Shown one piece after another: positions 44,442-57,721 of a DNA stretch of 64,000 bases (within the stretch, counting starts at the first letter, position 1; every line of letters starts with the position of its first letter). This DNA is from Armillaria gallica (taxonomy: Eukaryota > Basidiomycota > Agaricomycetes > Agaricales > Physalacriaceae), in assembly GCA_037576215.1 (NCBI GenBank), contig JBANDB010000013.1:1178001-1242000 (forward strand). The letters run 5' to 3'. Position numbers and translations under genes: made by a program. Below the pieces are notes generated by a model. The model ran no database searches, was not told the origin of the DNA, and saw only the letters and a program-made list of their open reading frames with translations.

Positions 44442-47400
44442 ATGCAAGTCGAAACACGACGACCATCAGGCTCTGACACGTACGACTTGCGCGATCGAAT
44501 CCATGCCGGCGACAACGATCACATAGAGGCGCACGCTGAGGCAGCCAATTACATGGATGAGGAGGAACAGCACTCTGTGCTAGAGGACGACTCTGATGGC
44601 GAGGAACATTACGAGGATGACGACGTGTCGTCTGATCTTTCCATACCCAACGAAGCCATCGATTTCGACCTCGTATATGCGTTCCACAGCTTTGCAGCGA
44701 CGGTCGAAGGCCAGGCAAATGTCGTCAAGGGGGATAGTCTGTTTTTGATGGACGACAGCAACAGCTACTGGTGGCTAGTCCGCGTATTGAAGACCCAGGA
44801 AGTGGGATATATCCCGGCGGAGAATATTGAGACGCCCTTTGAGAGGTTAGCAAGACTCAACAAGCACCGTAATGTTGACGTGAGTCCTCTGAGTTCTTCA
44901 ATACGCAAGCGTCTCACTAGTATTCTCTAGCTGGCACAAGCAACCCCGGACGAAGAACTTGGCATGGCTCCCCAGGATCGTATCAATGTCGAACCGCAGC
45001 AGGGTTCTAACCAGTCTCATTCGCCTGTATTTAACACTACTCGTTCTCGCTCTCGAACTCGTAGCGTCTCTTTTCGTGCCGGCTATTATGTTCACCGCTA
45101 CCCTCCTGCAGTCTGGCACGAAGAAGAGGAAGAGGAGGAGGATGTCGAGTGGGACGATACACCCTACGAAGGGGAGGATGCTGATCTGGCTGAGGAGGAG
45201 CATAGGAAGATGATGGAAGAACATGCGGCGAGAGGCATTCGTATGCCGATGGAACCTGACGATGGAATGCAATGGGAGGATTCCGCCGCAGAGGAGATGA
45301 GAGCGCGACAACTGGCGGCTCGTACAGATGCTCAGGCAGAAGTTCCTAGTGGTGCTGTTCCCACAACGTTGCGACCCGGAAGTTCTCAGCAACAGTCTTC
45401 TCAAGTGCAGCAGCTTCAAATGCAGCAAGAGCAGGTCACACGAACTCTCAGATCACCATCATCTCAGGAGCGTCTCGTTCAAAGCAGTCCTACCAGTCTG
45501 AAAAACCTTGATCCAGCTGAAGTCATCGAAACTAGGAAACTCACTGCGACGCCTTCTATTGCCCGTGACTCCGATGAAACTTTGAAGCATGCTGGTGGAA
45601 CAATGCTTCCTAGTGCTGTCATGCAACAGCGGCAACAGGAGGAAGAAAGGAAGAGACTTCGGGAAGAAGAAGACGAGGCGGCAAGGAAGAAACAGAAGGG
45701 TAAAGAAAGGATGGCACCACCAATAAGCTCTGCGGGCGTCTCTCAAGGGAAACCTTCGCCGGGCCCTACATCTGGCGGCGGAAAGTTGCGCAAAGAAAGG
45801 ACCGAATCGGACGACGACGGGAAGGATAAGAAGAAGAAAGGCAGTATGTTCAGTATTTTTGGGAGGAAGAAAGACAAGAATGGCGGGGGCAAGGACAAGA
45901 ATAGCCTATCTGGTTCAACTGAAGGAGATGGACGGACGTCTGAAGATTCGAGCAGATCTGGCCATCGACCCTCCGATTTGACCGCTCCTCCCCCCACTAG
46001 CAGCGCAATGCAGCAGCAACAGCAGCAGCAGCAGCAGGCCCAGGCGCAAGCAGCCAGGGATGCTGCTGAAGCCAAGCGGGTACAACAAGAACAGCACTCT
46101 GCGGCGACGAATTCACCTCCTCAAGTATCACAACTGCGTCAACGCGATCAGCAGCAACAGGCGTTGTATCTTCAATACCTCAATCGTTCCCCATCATCTC
46201 CACCGGAGGCTCAACCTTCTTACGGTCTCCAATCTGCCTCTGCCGTCATGCCACCAAGCTCGTACCACAGCCCCTCAGGGTCCGCTGGTTCTGCGTCTGG
46301 TTTAGCGCCACCAACGACGCGTCAACGACCCGGCTCTTTGATCTTAACAGCCTCGTCTATGGATGGTCAAGGTGTTCCCGACCTGAGTGTCATCCGCGTC
46401 TTTGCCGGCAAAAATCTTCAAACCGATGCCACTTTTAAAACCGTCCTGCTCAATTCTTCCACCACCTCGTCTGACTTGGTAAAACAAGCGATGCAGCGAT
46501 TCCGGTTACCTTCCGCCGAGAACGCGCAAGATTATTATCTGACCGTCAAGCAAATCGAGGGTTCGTCAGCAAAATTGCAAGATCAAGAGAAGCCTTTGGG
46601 TGTCTTTGAGACTCTTGTGGAAGCTGCGATGGAGATGCCGAAGGTCAAGAGGAGCAGTGTGGGGAGCATCAGCTCGATAACAAGCAATCTTTCGATGCAC
46701 CCTGCAATCAAGAAGCTTGCAATGAACGACTTTACGGATGATTCTGCCGTCAAATTTTACCTCAACAGGGTTGGTGGCGAAGAAGATAGTCTTGAGATTG
46801 AGGAAACTTTGTTGGCTGCCGACTCCTCGGGCGATTCAGAAGTATTTTCTTCGCCTAAGCAGCAATATCTGACCGTGTCGACTGCTGGTCCCACTGTCAC
46901 GCCGGAGAGGTTCAGCTCACCGTCGTATCGGTTTGCGTTGCAGCTCGTAATCTACCCTGACGACTTACCGGACGATATGGTGTTTGACCCTCAGACTGAG
47001 GCCATCGTGTTCAAGGAGACATTGAGCAATCGCTCTCAGTCTGGCTCTGTGGTGTCCCCCAATGTCACCCAACATCTTCGTCGCAAGGTCTTCGTGTTCC
47101 CGAAGAATGTTACTGTTGCAGAGGTCATTGAGCTTGGTTTGGAGAGGTTTGGCATCCTAGAGGGTGTGGTAGATGGTGGCGACGAAGTTGAGGACAAGTC
47201 AACTAAGAGACGGAGTATATCACGCGTTCGCTATGGTCTCACTGTTGATGTTGGCAATCACGGTAAGGCTTTTCATTGATTTCATCTGACAATGTCCAAC
47301 TGATAATCTTCCAGAGCGGGAATTGTCGCCGTCAAGCAGAATCATTGATGCATATCCCCGGCCGCCAAATTATCGTGCAGTAGAACGCCGTTATCCAGAT

Positions 47401-48662
47401 AACAGACGTCGCTCTATCGATTCAGCTCAGTTGCTGGGCGCCACAGATGATGTCGGGGAGGATGATCCTGTGTTCATTCTCCGCCGTGCTGTTTCCTATC
47501 GTACTTCTTCATCTCGTCATCGGATGTCGGCGCCTCTTGATGAGATTGCGCTACGTAATCTTCACCGCGAGTCTGCTTCTAGTGCCGGTTCTGAAGTCCC
47601 AGCGGCTGGTGCATCTTCAGAGGCAGTCAAGCCACTACAACCTTCCCGTCAGGAGATCATCGAAGCTCAACGGCAGGCCAAACGGGCCAATCAAATGGCC
47701 ATCGTTTCTGCGCAGACCAATTCTGTCAGGGATTGGATCTTCTCTTACCGGGCAATGCTGTGCTTCGTAGCTCTCGATATGACACCAATGACAGGATGCG
47801 CTACTCTTATGTGGAGCCAGATGGTGAAACGTACGACATCAGCGACCTTGTTGAGGAGGAACTCAAGGGGAGCGACCGCGCTAATCAGAACGATCTGTTG
47901 GAAGGTGTTTTGGACAACAAGGCAATAAATTGGATCGTGTTTTGAACAAGATCAAGTCCGGGAAATCCGGACATCGGCGCCAGCTGAGCAACAACAGCAG
48001 GACACCATCGTTGCGATCGACATCGCCTTCCTCACAATATTCATTGGACGATAACACCATTGAAGGTATTGCAGCGCATTCACGCTCAACAACGCCTGCT
48101 TCAGCAGGTCTCGTCTCAAGAACGCCAATTCCTGCCGTCAACCCCTACGGACGTGCGTCTCCTGAAGTGCGTAGTAGACCGGGAACAACGACACCCACTG
48201 CGAAGCCTGCCTCTGCTGCAAGTCGCCGGCAACCATCTATTGGTTCTGTAATGTCAGACCTCTCAGGCTACGTTACAGCGCCTACTCCTCCGCCTGCAAT
48301 ATATTCTCGCTCACCCACTGATAGCCCCCATTCCGGTGGTACGGTACAAAAACCTCCTCCAATCCGTCGACCGTTCCTTCCCAAGGATGACTTTGGAGTG
48401 TCTAATATGCTGGCCGTAATAGAGTATAGAGCTTCCAAGTCGGCTGCTGCTCCCCTTCCGACGTTGGATCCTGTCGACGAGATGCTTTTCGGGCGGCCCA
48501 TCGACGCTACTAGTTTACACCCGAAAATTCGGGATATATATGCGAGTTCTTTCAAGCAACTTGCGGAAATGGATAAGGTTTGTTTTTGGCTATATTGGGT
48601 GATTATTGTTATTGACGTGTCCTGTCTAGATTCTTGACGACCTTATATCTCAGCATCATTGA
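44442..48662 (+). CDS. Large SH3 and Ras-association domain scaffold
   Basis: Exon 1 (44442-44880) carries an acidic N-terminus and an SH3 domain at about residues 77-132 (VYAFHSFAATVEGQANVVKG, YWWLVRV, GYIPAENIETP), then ARLNKHRNVD. Exon 2 (44931-47262) is long and low-complexity, with Glu-, Lys- and Gln-rich parts, then a Ras-association-like domain from about residue 629 (VIRVFAGKNLQTDATFKTVL). Exon 3 continues with RRKVFVFP-type and serine-rich segments, and a last small exon ends ILDDLISQHH. SH3 domains of this type occur in fungal polarity factors (Bud14/Tea4-like). A role in Ras- or Cdc42-linked polarity is inferred. Two single-base losses, at GGG 47729-47731 and AAA 47927-47929, break the frame between conserved blocks. 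Confidence 0.85.
46010..46037 (+). repeat. CAG/CAA (polyglutamine) tract
   Basis: About nine consecutive Gln codons, mostly CAG with one CAA, inside the SH3/RA scaffold, followed by GCC CAG GCG CAA. A likely length-variable microsatellite. Confidence 0.8.
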
Positions 48663-48973
48663 TCTTTTGCTTTCGGTTCCTGTTATGTGTATAGGAGATA
48701 CCCTTTACGTGTAGGCTATGGAGTGTAATACTTATTGTTCTTGGCTCTGGACCATCCGTATGAGTTGTGGTGCGGTCATGTTGACTCATAGATGGAAAGG
48801 GCGCGACGTAGTGCTTCTTATTTGGCATCCCCATTTAAGCCCGCCCATCTTCCCTACCAAGGCATCTGATGGTTGCTAGGGAACGTGTCGGTACCGGTGC
48901 TCCTGAACTCATTTTGATTCCGACCAATTACCAAGACAGGCACGATCATGGTCAGTTTTGTCCGTTGTTTGCG

Positions 48974-48980
48974 TATAAAA
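48974..48980 (+). promoter_or_regulatory. TATA box upstream of the nucleotidyltransferase-ankyrin gene
   Basis: TATAAAA at 33-39 bases before the ATG at 49013, in the 350-base interval after the SH3/RA gene. That is unusually close to the start, so the 5' leader must be very short. Confidence 0.4.
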
Positions 48981-49012
48981 GGAGGTACTCATGTATCCGA
49001 CCTTCATCCACC

Positions 49013-52000
49013 ATGTCTCAGCCTATTGAAGCACAGTCGTTTCTAGAGCGTCTTTCCTCTGGGATCTCTCTTGATGCAGTCTTGAAGCCATCACTTGACT
49101 ATGAGACGGAGCTTCGCCGTCTTTTCGGACTGACAAAACCAATGAACGGCTCAACAACCCATACATAGGACTTATGAACGTGTTCGATGCGCCGAACACC
49201 ATTTCAGTCACGCGAGCAAGAGAAGTCAAGTCCGCGGAAGATCTGACGGCAAAGTACATTATGCCCCTTACCGAAGAGAATCGTCGCCGGAGTGGCGATC
49301 CTTGCATGGTGTCCAACATGGAGACGTTCAAGAAGAACTGGTCCATATTTACTGAAGGCTCTCTCTCTCAACTATTGGATTGGAACAATGTCGTTGCAGC
49401 AGGTGGTTCTGTTCTCGCTTGCTTAACGCCCCTACCGGAGTCTGCTACTGTATCCAAGCGTGCTACTAGGAAATTCTACCATTCCAATGCGTATCCGACT
49501 TCGGATGTGGATCTGTTTCTTTGGGGTATGACACCCGAGGAGGCCGAAGTAAAGATCATCAAGATTTATGAAGCTGTGCGGGACTCCGTTCCCTGGGATG
49601 TTACATGCATTCGCACGAAGCATACCGTATCTATTCATTGTACGTATCCAAATACTTGTCTCTGTTGTATCTTCCTAAATACACCCTCAGCGCAATATCC
49701 GTATCGTTCAGTTCAAATTGTCCTTCGTTTGTACACTTCCCCCTCGGAAATCCTCACTGGGTTTGATATCGATGCACCCTGTTGTGCCTATGACGGTACG
49801 ATTCAAGCTCAAGGTCAGCATTTTGGTCTTAGCTAAAATACCTATAGGTGAACATGTTTGGGCCAACCCAAGAGCAATCGTCGCCATGATGCGACAGTGC
49901 AATACCGTAGATATGACGCGACGCTCGCCTTCATATGAAGTTCGCTTGGCCAAATATTCTAGTCGTGCTTTCGAGGTATATGTTCCCACTCTCAGACGCG
50001 AAGACATTGATCCAACGGTGGGTTTCTTATTCTTTCATCATAGATTCCTCTTACTGACTAACATTTAGATTTTTGAACGCTCCATCGCCCGTATACACGG
50101 CCTCGCTCGACTATTGGTTCTTGAAAAGATAAAGGATGGCCAAACCCGCAATTTGTTCCTCCAGGCTCGCCGCTCACTTCGTGGTCGTCCGGATGCCAAT
50201 CGAGGATACTACAGGAGAAAGCGCAAGTACAAGGGTGATCTCAAGAGCACTGAAGCTATTTCAGGACTAGAAATGAATGATTATGATGTCACTTCCCTGC
50301 ATATTCCATACGGACCAGGATGGGATGCACGCCGAATTGACAAATTCGTCTATCAGACAGATTTGGGCATGAACTGTGAGCGCAGGACTTTCGTTGTCAT
50401 GATATCATGTTCACTGGCACTTCAGCTACTTTCAATCCCAAAAATAAAGAAAGGCGACTTCATCGTCATGCCGCTTTCTTTGGAACAGTCAATGAATGTT
50501 TAGATGACTGCTGTGAAGTGAGGCTCTTATTGGCTAATCTTTGACTGGAGTTCATAATTTCTTAACAGCACTGTCCCGAGCCGATTGACAATGATGAGCG
50601 CGCTCTTCGAGAAGAAGAGGACAAACAATACATCCGAAGTCGCATTTCGTACGCTTATCATCCTTCATCGGTTCATGATACCAGGTTGACATGCATTCAG
50701 ATTCATCGAAGAAGATCCAGGTCGTCAAAATATGTCGGGAAGTTTCAATCCAATAGACGTGGGCGAATGGAGTGAACAAGTCTACATTGGACCCACTGAC
50801 AAGGTCTTCACCGCTATTGCTGCTGGCGACCGAGTGGCTGTTACGAGTCTGCTCAAGGAGGAAGGAATGAATGTCAACTGCCGAGATCATGTCGGACGCA
50901 CAGCGTTACACGTTGCGATCCTGTGCAAGGCAACTGATATCGCATGTGAACTTATCGCTGCCGGAGCGAGGATATCTGCTCGTTTAGTGGATGGACGGTC
51001 TGCCCTACATTTGGCAGCGCAGTACGATCTTCTACCAGTGTTGCAGAAGCTCTTAGAGTGTAGTGCCAAGAATCAAACAATGGTCGAAGAGAAGGACGAT
51101 GACACCTCTACACCTGCAGAAAGACCGTCCTCCGAGGACGACTGGACCTCAGAAGATGACGGTGTAGTGTCGCTGGACGATGAAACTGACGGTGACGACG
51201 AAGACAAAGGCGACGAATGTAAAAGTAACAGCAGCAGAACGCAAGAACCCGCGGACGTGTTCGAAGATGAACAAAATACACCCGATATCTTAGACGTCAA
51301 TTCGCCAGACTGGGACCTGGACTTCACCCCATTGGACTTCGCCATTCTCTTTGCTTCAGAAGAGATGGTTGAAACACTCTTAGATGCCGGTGCTGACATT
51401 ACGATGGTGTCGAAGGCACAGTATAGTGGTGTTCCTCCCTTGCATCCCCTAACCCTTACCATTTTGAGGGACGATGAGGACCTAGCTTGCAATATTGCGG
51501 AGAGATTGCTAAAAGCGGGAGCCGTTTCTTCCACCGTCAATGATGGAATGTGCACCGTATTCTATGAGGCTGTCGCCGCTGGAAGAACCAAACTAGTGTC
51601 AACTCTTCTTCGATTAGACCCCAAGGCCACTTCCGTCTTGAACTTCCCTTTCATTCAATGGAATCAGGTTGAATTCCCGCTTTCAGTTGCCCTTTCCCAT
51701 AAAGATTATGCTACCCTGGCTGTGCTTCTTGCCCATGAAGCGAAGCTCAACTTTACGGAAGACGATATTTTTCAAGCGCAGCTAGCGTTTTCGTAAGTAC
51801 TGTCGTTCTGAAAATCGGATAGATTCACTTATCATTATTCTTAGGCAAACAACTCGTCGACAAGTACACAATGTTGCTGACACTTTCAAGAACGCCGTAG
51901 CACCAATTGAAATTGCACTGGCTGGACGTGACGATATTCTCAAGTTCCTCATTGCCGTTGGAGCCGAAATGAACATTGGCACAAAGCGTTCTGTCCAACG

Positions 52001-54818
52001 TCACACACAAGATAAATACAGCCCATTGGATTGGGTCCGTTTTGCGCAATCGTGGTCGGATAAACAAATCCAAGTCATAGATGAATCAAACGAGACGTCT
52101 GCTCTAGCTGAAACTCACAAGACCTGGTGCGGGTTCCGAAATCAATTGTTCGCAGACTGGAGGCAGACTGCTGAGTCGCATAAGAAGAACAAGCATGATG
52201 AAGAACGCCTCAACTACCTGGATGCAAAAGGCTATCTCGCAGACACAGAGTCCTTCTTGTTGTCGAAGGGTGCTAAGACCTGGAACGAAATCTTTCCTGA
52301 CAAGCCAATTACGAACAAGGACCTCGACGCAGATTTCGTGGATAGCTCTGTCGACGAAGAAAGATACCGCCAGTTATCAGTTATAGGCTTTTACCGACAC
52401 GACTACATACCTGCAAGTTTAAATGCCTCATACGACGATCTCTATGAGGCATGCTTCACAGGGGACAATGACAAAATACAACAACTCTGTCTGCCCCCAG
52501 AAGGTTCCGAAATCGCAAGCACCCTTCTTTCTATGTCTGTATATGTTGTCAATCCAGCATCGAAGTGGTCGGATACTGGTGCGCTTAACCTCTTTTTGTT
52601 TCCATCAGCTAATCAATTGCAGGATACACTCCTCTGTTTGCCGCCGTTATGGGACGCCATTGGGACACCGTTCAGCTAGTATACTCCATCGTCGGTGCCC
52701 AGTATCAGCCAAAAGAGAAAACGAAGAGATTCAGAACCCGGAGGATCGTTTTAGGTATCTTTCCTTTCTATGCTATGTCAATTGGATAACATCTAACATT
52801 CAATTACTTCAGAGGATGATGACTCTGACGTAGACTCCGATTATTCCGATGACACCGTTGATCAGGACGAGCCCACATTCGTCGACGTCGCATCTCGACC
52901 TTCTGCTATCAAGAGCGAGATTTCACAGCAGCGGTTCTTAGAAGAAACAGCAGAGTTTCCTCCAAATACAGACGATGGTACTCAAACAAATGTTCATAGA
53001 AGCCTCGTTGCATGGGCCGTCGCAACAGACGACATGGAGGCTTTCACACACCTCACGAAACTATACAGATATGCGAAGGACGGCCCAATTGACGTCTACG
53101 GCAGGATTCTAAATGAAATCGTTGAGTGTGATCGTCCAGAAATGCTCGATATGTGCATCCGTCGAAGTGGTCATGGCATCTCTTTCGTTTCAGTTCATAG
53201 CGACGAGCAGGAGGGCTTTCATCATATCGTAAATGACGAGAGTCGCGTCTACCTAGGCCTCAACGTTCATGGAAAGAAGAGGAAGGATCTCGCGAGGGAA
53301 AGCTATCCCGATGCTGATAGTTCAGAGGATGGCCCTACACCCCTCCTTTGGCGAGCGGCTCTGGCTGGGGCTACGAAGGTGGTGCAATATCTAGGTAGCC
53401 GTCGACTACTGGAAGCGTACAAGTTTTATTCGAGCAGTCATAACGATGAAAAGGCGATCAAGATCCGACGTACACCCGGCCTGGAGAAGGCTCTTTATGA
53501 GTGGCTCGGATGGAAAACGAACACGTTGGGCGAGTCGCCACTGACCGCTGCCGTTCTCAGTAACAAGTTTGAAACGATAAAGGCCATGTTTGATTTGAAG
53601 TCCAAGCGTTTAGCAAAGTCTGTCATACATAACAAGTGGGTGCCTTTTCGTTCCATAGCAAGGAAGCTGAAAATTGTAGAACCAAATTTGCTGGTTTAAA
53701 TTTGTTAATGATTGCTCTGGAAACACGCTGCGGGACAGACGTAGTTGACCTGTTGCTAGCAAGAGGTGTTGATCCCGTAGGTACTGATCAAGTTCGAGGG
53801 TATGTGGTCTTTTCTTGATGCAATTCGGACGGCGTCTCATACCAACTTGAAGGTGGAACATATTCCATATCATGGCTCACAAAGACCTAGGGAACGTCGT
53901 TGAGCATCTCCTCAAGAAGCTGTCTCGAGACATCATTGAGATGCTCTTGTGTCAGACATCGAACGAACGCGAAGGCACCGTGAGTTCGCTATGGGTGTTA
54001 TTTATGTACCATTAATCTGACGGTCGTTACTGCAGCCTCTCCATCTGGCCATCAAGGGAGGATGCAAGAGAATTGTTAAAATGCTCGTCGATTATACAGT
54101 GGCCAACATTCTCCAGCGTGACATTGACGGCCTCAACCCACTTCACGCCGCAGTGAGGGCTGGCTTTTCGGGAATTGCAAAATTGATCATCGACGCTTCT
54201 CCCGACGAGGCACTTCACACTGAAAACGGCGTTGGAGAGACTCCTCTTGAAATTGCTTCATTGGAATACCTCACCTGGAAGATGAGATTCCATGGGACTC
54301 AATGTTCATCCAGTAGTCCCGAACTAGACAGTAACGTAGGCCTGGCTCCGGGTCGCGTACCTGCATCGCTTGCTGAGTGTCTGCCTAAACTACGCTCGGC
54401 AATAGCAGACCTTGCACAGGCAGGGAAGCTGACGCCCGGCACACTCTTGTCTGACGAGCTCGATGCGTTTGCGTCTCTCTTGGAGGCGAAACTGGAAGAA
54501 GCTTCTGAGACTACAAAGAAGATAACAGAAGACGACGTCAACCAAGTTGAAGGTATTGACAGACGTGCGACCTTTGCAGTCATCACAGAAGCTGTGATGA
54601 AGCGGCCTGGACAACGTAGGCTCGTGCATCTTCTTGATGTTCAGAAGTCTGTGCAAAGATGCCTCACCAAATCCAGGAAACCGGAAGAGGTTGCGCGATC
54701 GCTTCGTGATGTAGATGCATTGGAGCCGGTCGAAGATACAGAGGTAAAGGAACGGGAGGACAGTCTGGTTGTGAAAAAGTTGGGATGGGAACTGGAGCCA
54801 AAGCACTGGGAAGACTAG
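49013..54818 (+). CDS. Nucleotidyltransferase-like and ankyrin-repeat protein
   Basis: A protein of about 1,700 residues in roughly twelve exons. The N-terminal part shows a nucleotidyltransferase-fold pattern: AGGSVLACL near residue 130, TSDVDLFLWG near residue 165, and GFDIDAPCCAYDG near residue 230. These give the hG[GS], DxD and third acidic positions of that fold. After YGPGWDARRID and STFNPKNKERRLHRHAAFFG the ankyrin part starts near 50890 (VGRTALHVAI, GRSALHLAAQ, FTPLDFAILFA). It is interrupted by an acidic stretch, and ends EPKHWED. I know this as a conserved fungal ankyrin protein; I recall no assigned enzymatic role. One base seems lost at GG 49127-49128. The 3' half was copied to 14.1 kb and 26.4 kb. 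Confidence 0.82.
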
Positions 54819-55178
54819 ATACTCGAATGAAGCAGTGGGCCATCGCCGGGCGTGGCAGGTCCGAGTCCTGCTTGGGCATGGGAGGGGACATCCAAAAAGA
54901 ATACTCCTAGTATAGTCTCGGGACTCCGCCCCCAACTCGAGACTCTGCTCGAAGGTGTGTCATTCTACTATGAGTATATGACAAGGCAGTAACTCGCTCG
55001 AGCTTGAAAGGCCGTCTGGTGGCGGGCCACGGCACATATGAATCTGGAGGTACAACAACAAGGATGACACCCTGGGAGGCGCGTTGGATTTATCGAGAAG
55101 TATACTGTGGAAGTCGGGAGATCAGGATTTGGGGATCAAACGGATGGGTACTATCAACTTGACAACTAGGGGTTATGC
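54819..55178. other. Short intergenic stretch
   Basis: 3' flanks of two convergent genes. A T-arm-like hairpin (54854-54870) was examined and not accepted as a tRNA. Confidence 0.5.
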
Positions 55179-56041
55179 CTAGCCTATCGCTCCTACAAAT
55201 GCGACACTCCCTACCACGATCCCAGCTATGGTGCCCGCACTGAGAGATTTTGATGAGTACGGTAAGGTGGAAGCTGAGGTGGGGACGTAATCCGTGAGCA
55301 ATATGCTTGATAGGGAAGATGGCATCGATTTTAAGAGCGACTGAGACTCTGAACTACTGGTTACGTTCACGGTCATTGATTCACAGTGTGTAAAATGATT
55401 GTTTCCATCAGCAGCATTGGCTCAGGGCTGTTTACAATTGTTCGCATCTGGCGGGCCAATGTTCTATCTGCCAGCGATTTATGCAATGACGGTCACGATG
55501 CAACCCCCCGGTCCCATTGGCGACAGCATCAGTCGATCCTGAGATAGTGAATGAGAATTGTTCAGATAGAAAGCCATCACTAGAAAAAGAACTCACGGAA
55601 CGAAGGGACATGAAGTTTACATAGCCGAACAACCATCACATCTGCAGGACATTGAAAGGGACGGTGGTAACCACTCAAATCCCAGATGAAGCAAACCGTT
55701 GTACGAGGCGTCACAGACTAAGACATTTCTGTGCTTGCTAAATATCAATCTGTTTCGCCGATCTATCCAACGTCGACTTTGATGAGAAGAGGCAATAGAA
55801 ACCTCTGAGGTTGTTGATCGCCACACACAATGGCGACGGTCTGCTGTTGATACCGGAAACTTGACGATATCAGTGCAGTACTGATTAATTGGTGTTTTGT
55901 GATCACGCACAAAAAAAACCTTGAAGGTTCCACAGAAGACCATTGGAAGACCCAGACAAAATGTAACAATAAGGAGGCAAGGAGCGAATCAGAATGTCGA
56001 GTACCCAACACTGAAAGCGACGAACACCGAACGGTGCCCAC
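55179..56041 (-). CDS. Possible single-pass membrane protein, C-terminus cut short
   Basis: Minus-strand exons with Ser/Thr-rich, N-glycosylation-bearing sequence (SMTVNVTSSSESQS) followed by a transmembrane helix (SLSAGTIAGIVVGSVAFVG), after which a stop follows at once. Fungal proteins of this build usually have a cytosolic tail, so the end looks truncated. The upstream exons (around 55400-55950) are not resolved; a hydrophobic start is suggested near 55940-56030. The position of the true ATG is unknown. Confidence 0.35.
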
Positions 56042-56349
56042 ATATGATGCAGGTGGTGGAAAAAAAGAACGATCGTATCAGCGACTCAGCGAGTCATAGG
56101 TACACGGTGTTCGGGCCTGAATGGTTCAATGAAAAATTGACAAGGCAGTCGCGGCTTAAATGAATGCGCATGTCTTTGTTCTTCCGCCGAGAAATTCTTG
56201 GGGGTCAAAATCGGATTCGCCCAAAATTTATTGCTGTCGTGTGATTGCTGGCTGCTTTGGGTCGCGGTCTGTTGAATGCCTGGAATCAAAAGACGGTGGT
56301 CATTGTAGATTGTAGGGTATAGATTGACTTTGCCACGTAGTCGGACTGA

Positions 56350-57150
56350 GTCAGTTCATTGATAATTCTTGTAATGATGACGTTGTCAAAGAGGGATCTT
56401 TATAATGCATATGAAATATGAGAGATGTACAGCATTCAAGCCCCGGCGTACTTTAGAATACCTCCTGGCAGTGCTCGCGGCCTCCGGCATCAGAATCATG
56501 TCGGGAAGAAGTAGATGTGTAGATAACATATTCACTACTGAACCCAATGTTAGCTACCGGCCCCATCTTTGTTGCCATTCTCAAGGACAAGCGCCGAGCC
56601 ACTTAAAAAAAGTCCGACTCGGGTGTCAGAATTTAGAAAATGGCAGCTGCAAGGAATTTCTTGAATCCTTATGTATGTAGTATCACATAGACTAATGATC
56701 TCGTGACCCGCGATGAATGTGAGATATTTTAGTCCATGATATAGAAGATTACTTTCCGATGCGGTAGGGCTGGAGATTCAGGCTGAAAAGAAACTGCTAG
56801 CGCTTGGCGCTTAGCACTGAAGTGAACCAATCATAACACGATATCAACTTCTTTCACAGCGTTTACAATGGCTATTCTTGGAGGTAAGTAAGTATATGCC
56901 GCTGCAAGCGACCAGCTTGATCTCAGATTTGAGGGGAGGTGTCGGCATTCTTATATGAGGAAAATGCGATCCGATCCGACCTGAATGGATTCAATGAGGC
57001 GACCCCGAGAACCAGCTTCAAAATAGAACCTATCTCCCACTCCACATTGCCTGGATGCTCCGCGTAGTCTGAACTCATGGCGGTGTCGTGGAATTTGGCG
57101 AGCCGCTCCAGTTGTGGGAACGAAATTGTGACCTTTGTTGCCTACCGGTG
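56350..57150. repeat. Third, partial copy of the 5' duplicated unit
   Basis: Aligns with 17090-17880 and, more loosely, 1-660 (AAGCGCCGAGCCACTT, CATGGCGGTGTC, AGTTGTGGGAAC). It stops near 57150. It lacks the hairpin element found at 17641 and so shows the empty site. It lies about 1 kb upstream of a different seven-helix membrane gene. Confidence 0.75.
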
Positions 57151-57495
57151 TGTGTTCAAAAGCGGAAAGCAAATTCATATTCATTTTTTTTTGGTTGGTT
57201 GGAAGCGCTACTTTCGTCATCTTTCCTCTAGCCCTCCGATAGGTGTTCTGTACAGGCACGACTAGAGTGCACTTGCAGCTATCTTGCATATTGGTAAGCT
57301 CATTGTCAAAGAGTACCTCCTCGTGATGTCGCTTATTAGGCCCCCATCGCACTGCAAGGAAGAAGAATTAGAGATGTATATTATCTATGTGTGGTGCGCG
57401 TCCGATGCTTTGTATTGCCTCCGAATTCTCGTAGTATGACACTGCGGTTAAGGAACTATCATCTTATTGCTCATCCATGGCGGCAAGATCGTAGT

Positions 57496-57721
57496 ATGTA
57501 CCCTTTCGAGCGCAAGATAATCCGGACCAATCTGAATACTGTGGTAGCGAAACAACTTTAGACATTATCAGGCATGAGTCACTGGTAAAATTAAAGGAAA
57601 TTAAAGGTATCATCTCCAAAGCAACGGACTGGATCTGTTCGTTTCGTGAAATGATTGATAGATTTACACCTGTGACAGATCACCTACGATGGAAGGCCGG
57701 CTACAATGAACAGCAGTCGAT
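57496..57721 (+). CDS. Putative isolated exon of an unknown gene
   Basis: An open stretch of about 75 codons between an acceptor (GATCGTAG) and a strong donor (GTAAGTTACAAG). It reads YVPFRAQDNPDQSEYCG, KLKEIKGIISKATDWICSF and REMIDRFTPVTDHLRW. It has no ATG near its start. The following sequence after the next intron meets a stop quickly. I do not recognise the family. It may be a gene fragment between the repeat copy and the membrane gene at 58133. Confidence 0.35.

Noticed and set aside
47881..48555. Minus-strand frames opposite the SH3/RA gene
   Set aside because: They overlap conserved serine-rich coding sequence of the plus gene and have compositions expected of its antisense.
49121..49175. 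A 50-base intron from GTCTTTTC to CATACATAG in the nucleotidyltransferase-ankyrin gene
   Set aside because: Removing it would delete the conserved TDKTNERLNNPYIGL stretch and use a poor donor; a single missing base explains the frame better.
54854..54870. T-arm-like hairpin GCAGG-TCCGAGT-CCTGC, as in a tRNA
   Set aside because: The loop lacks the second T of the usual TTC, and no matching acceptor stem, D-arm or anticodon arm is found upstream.
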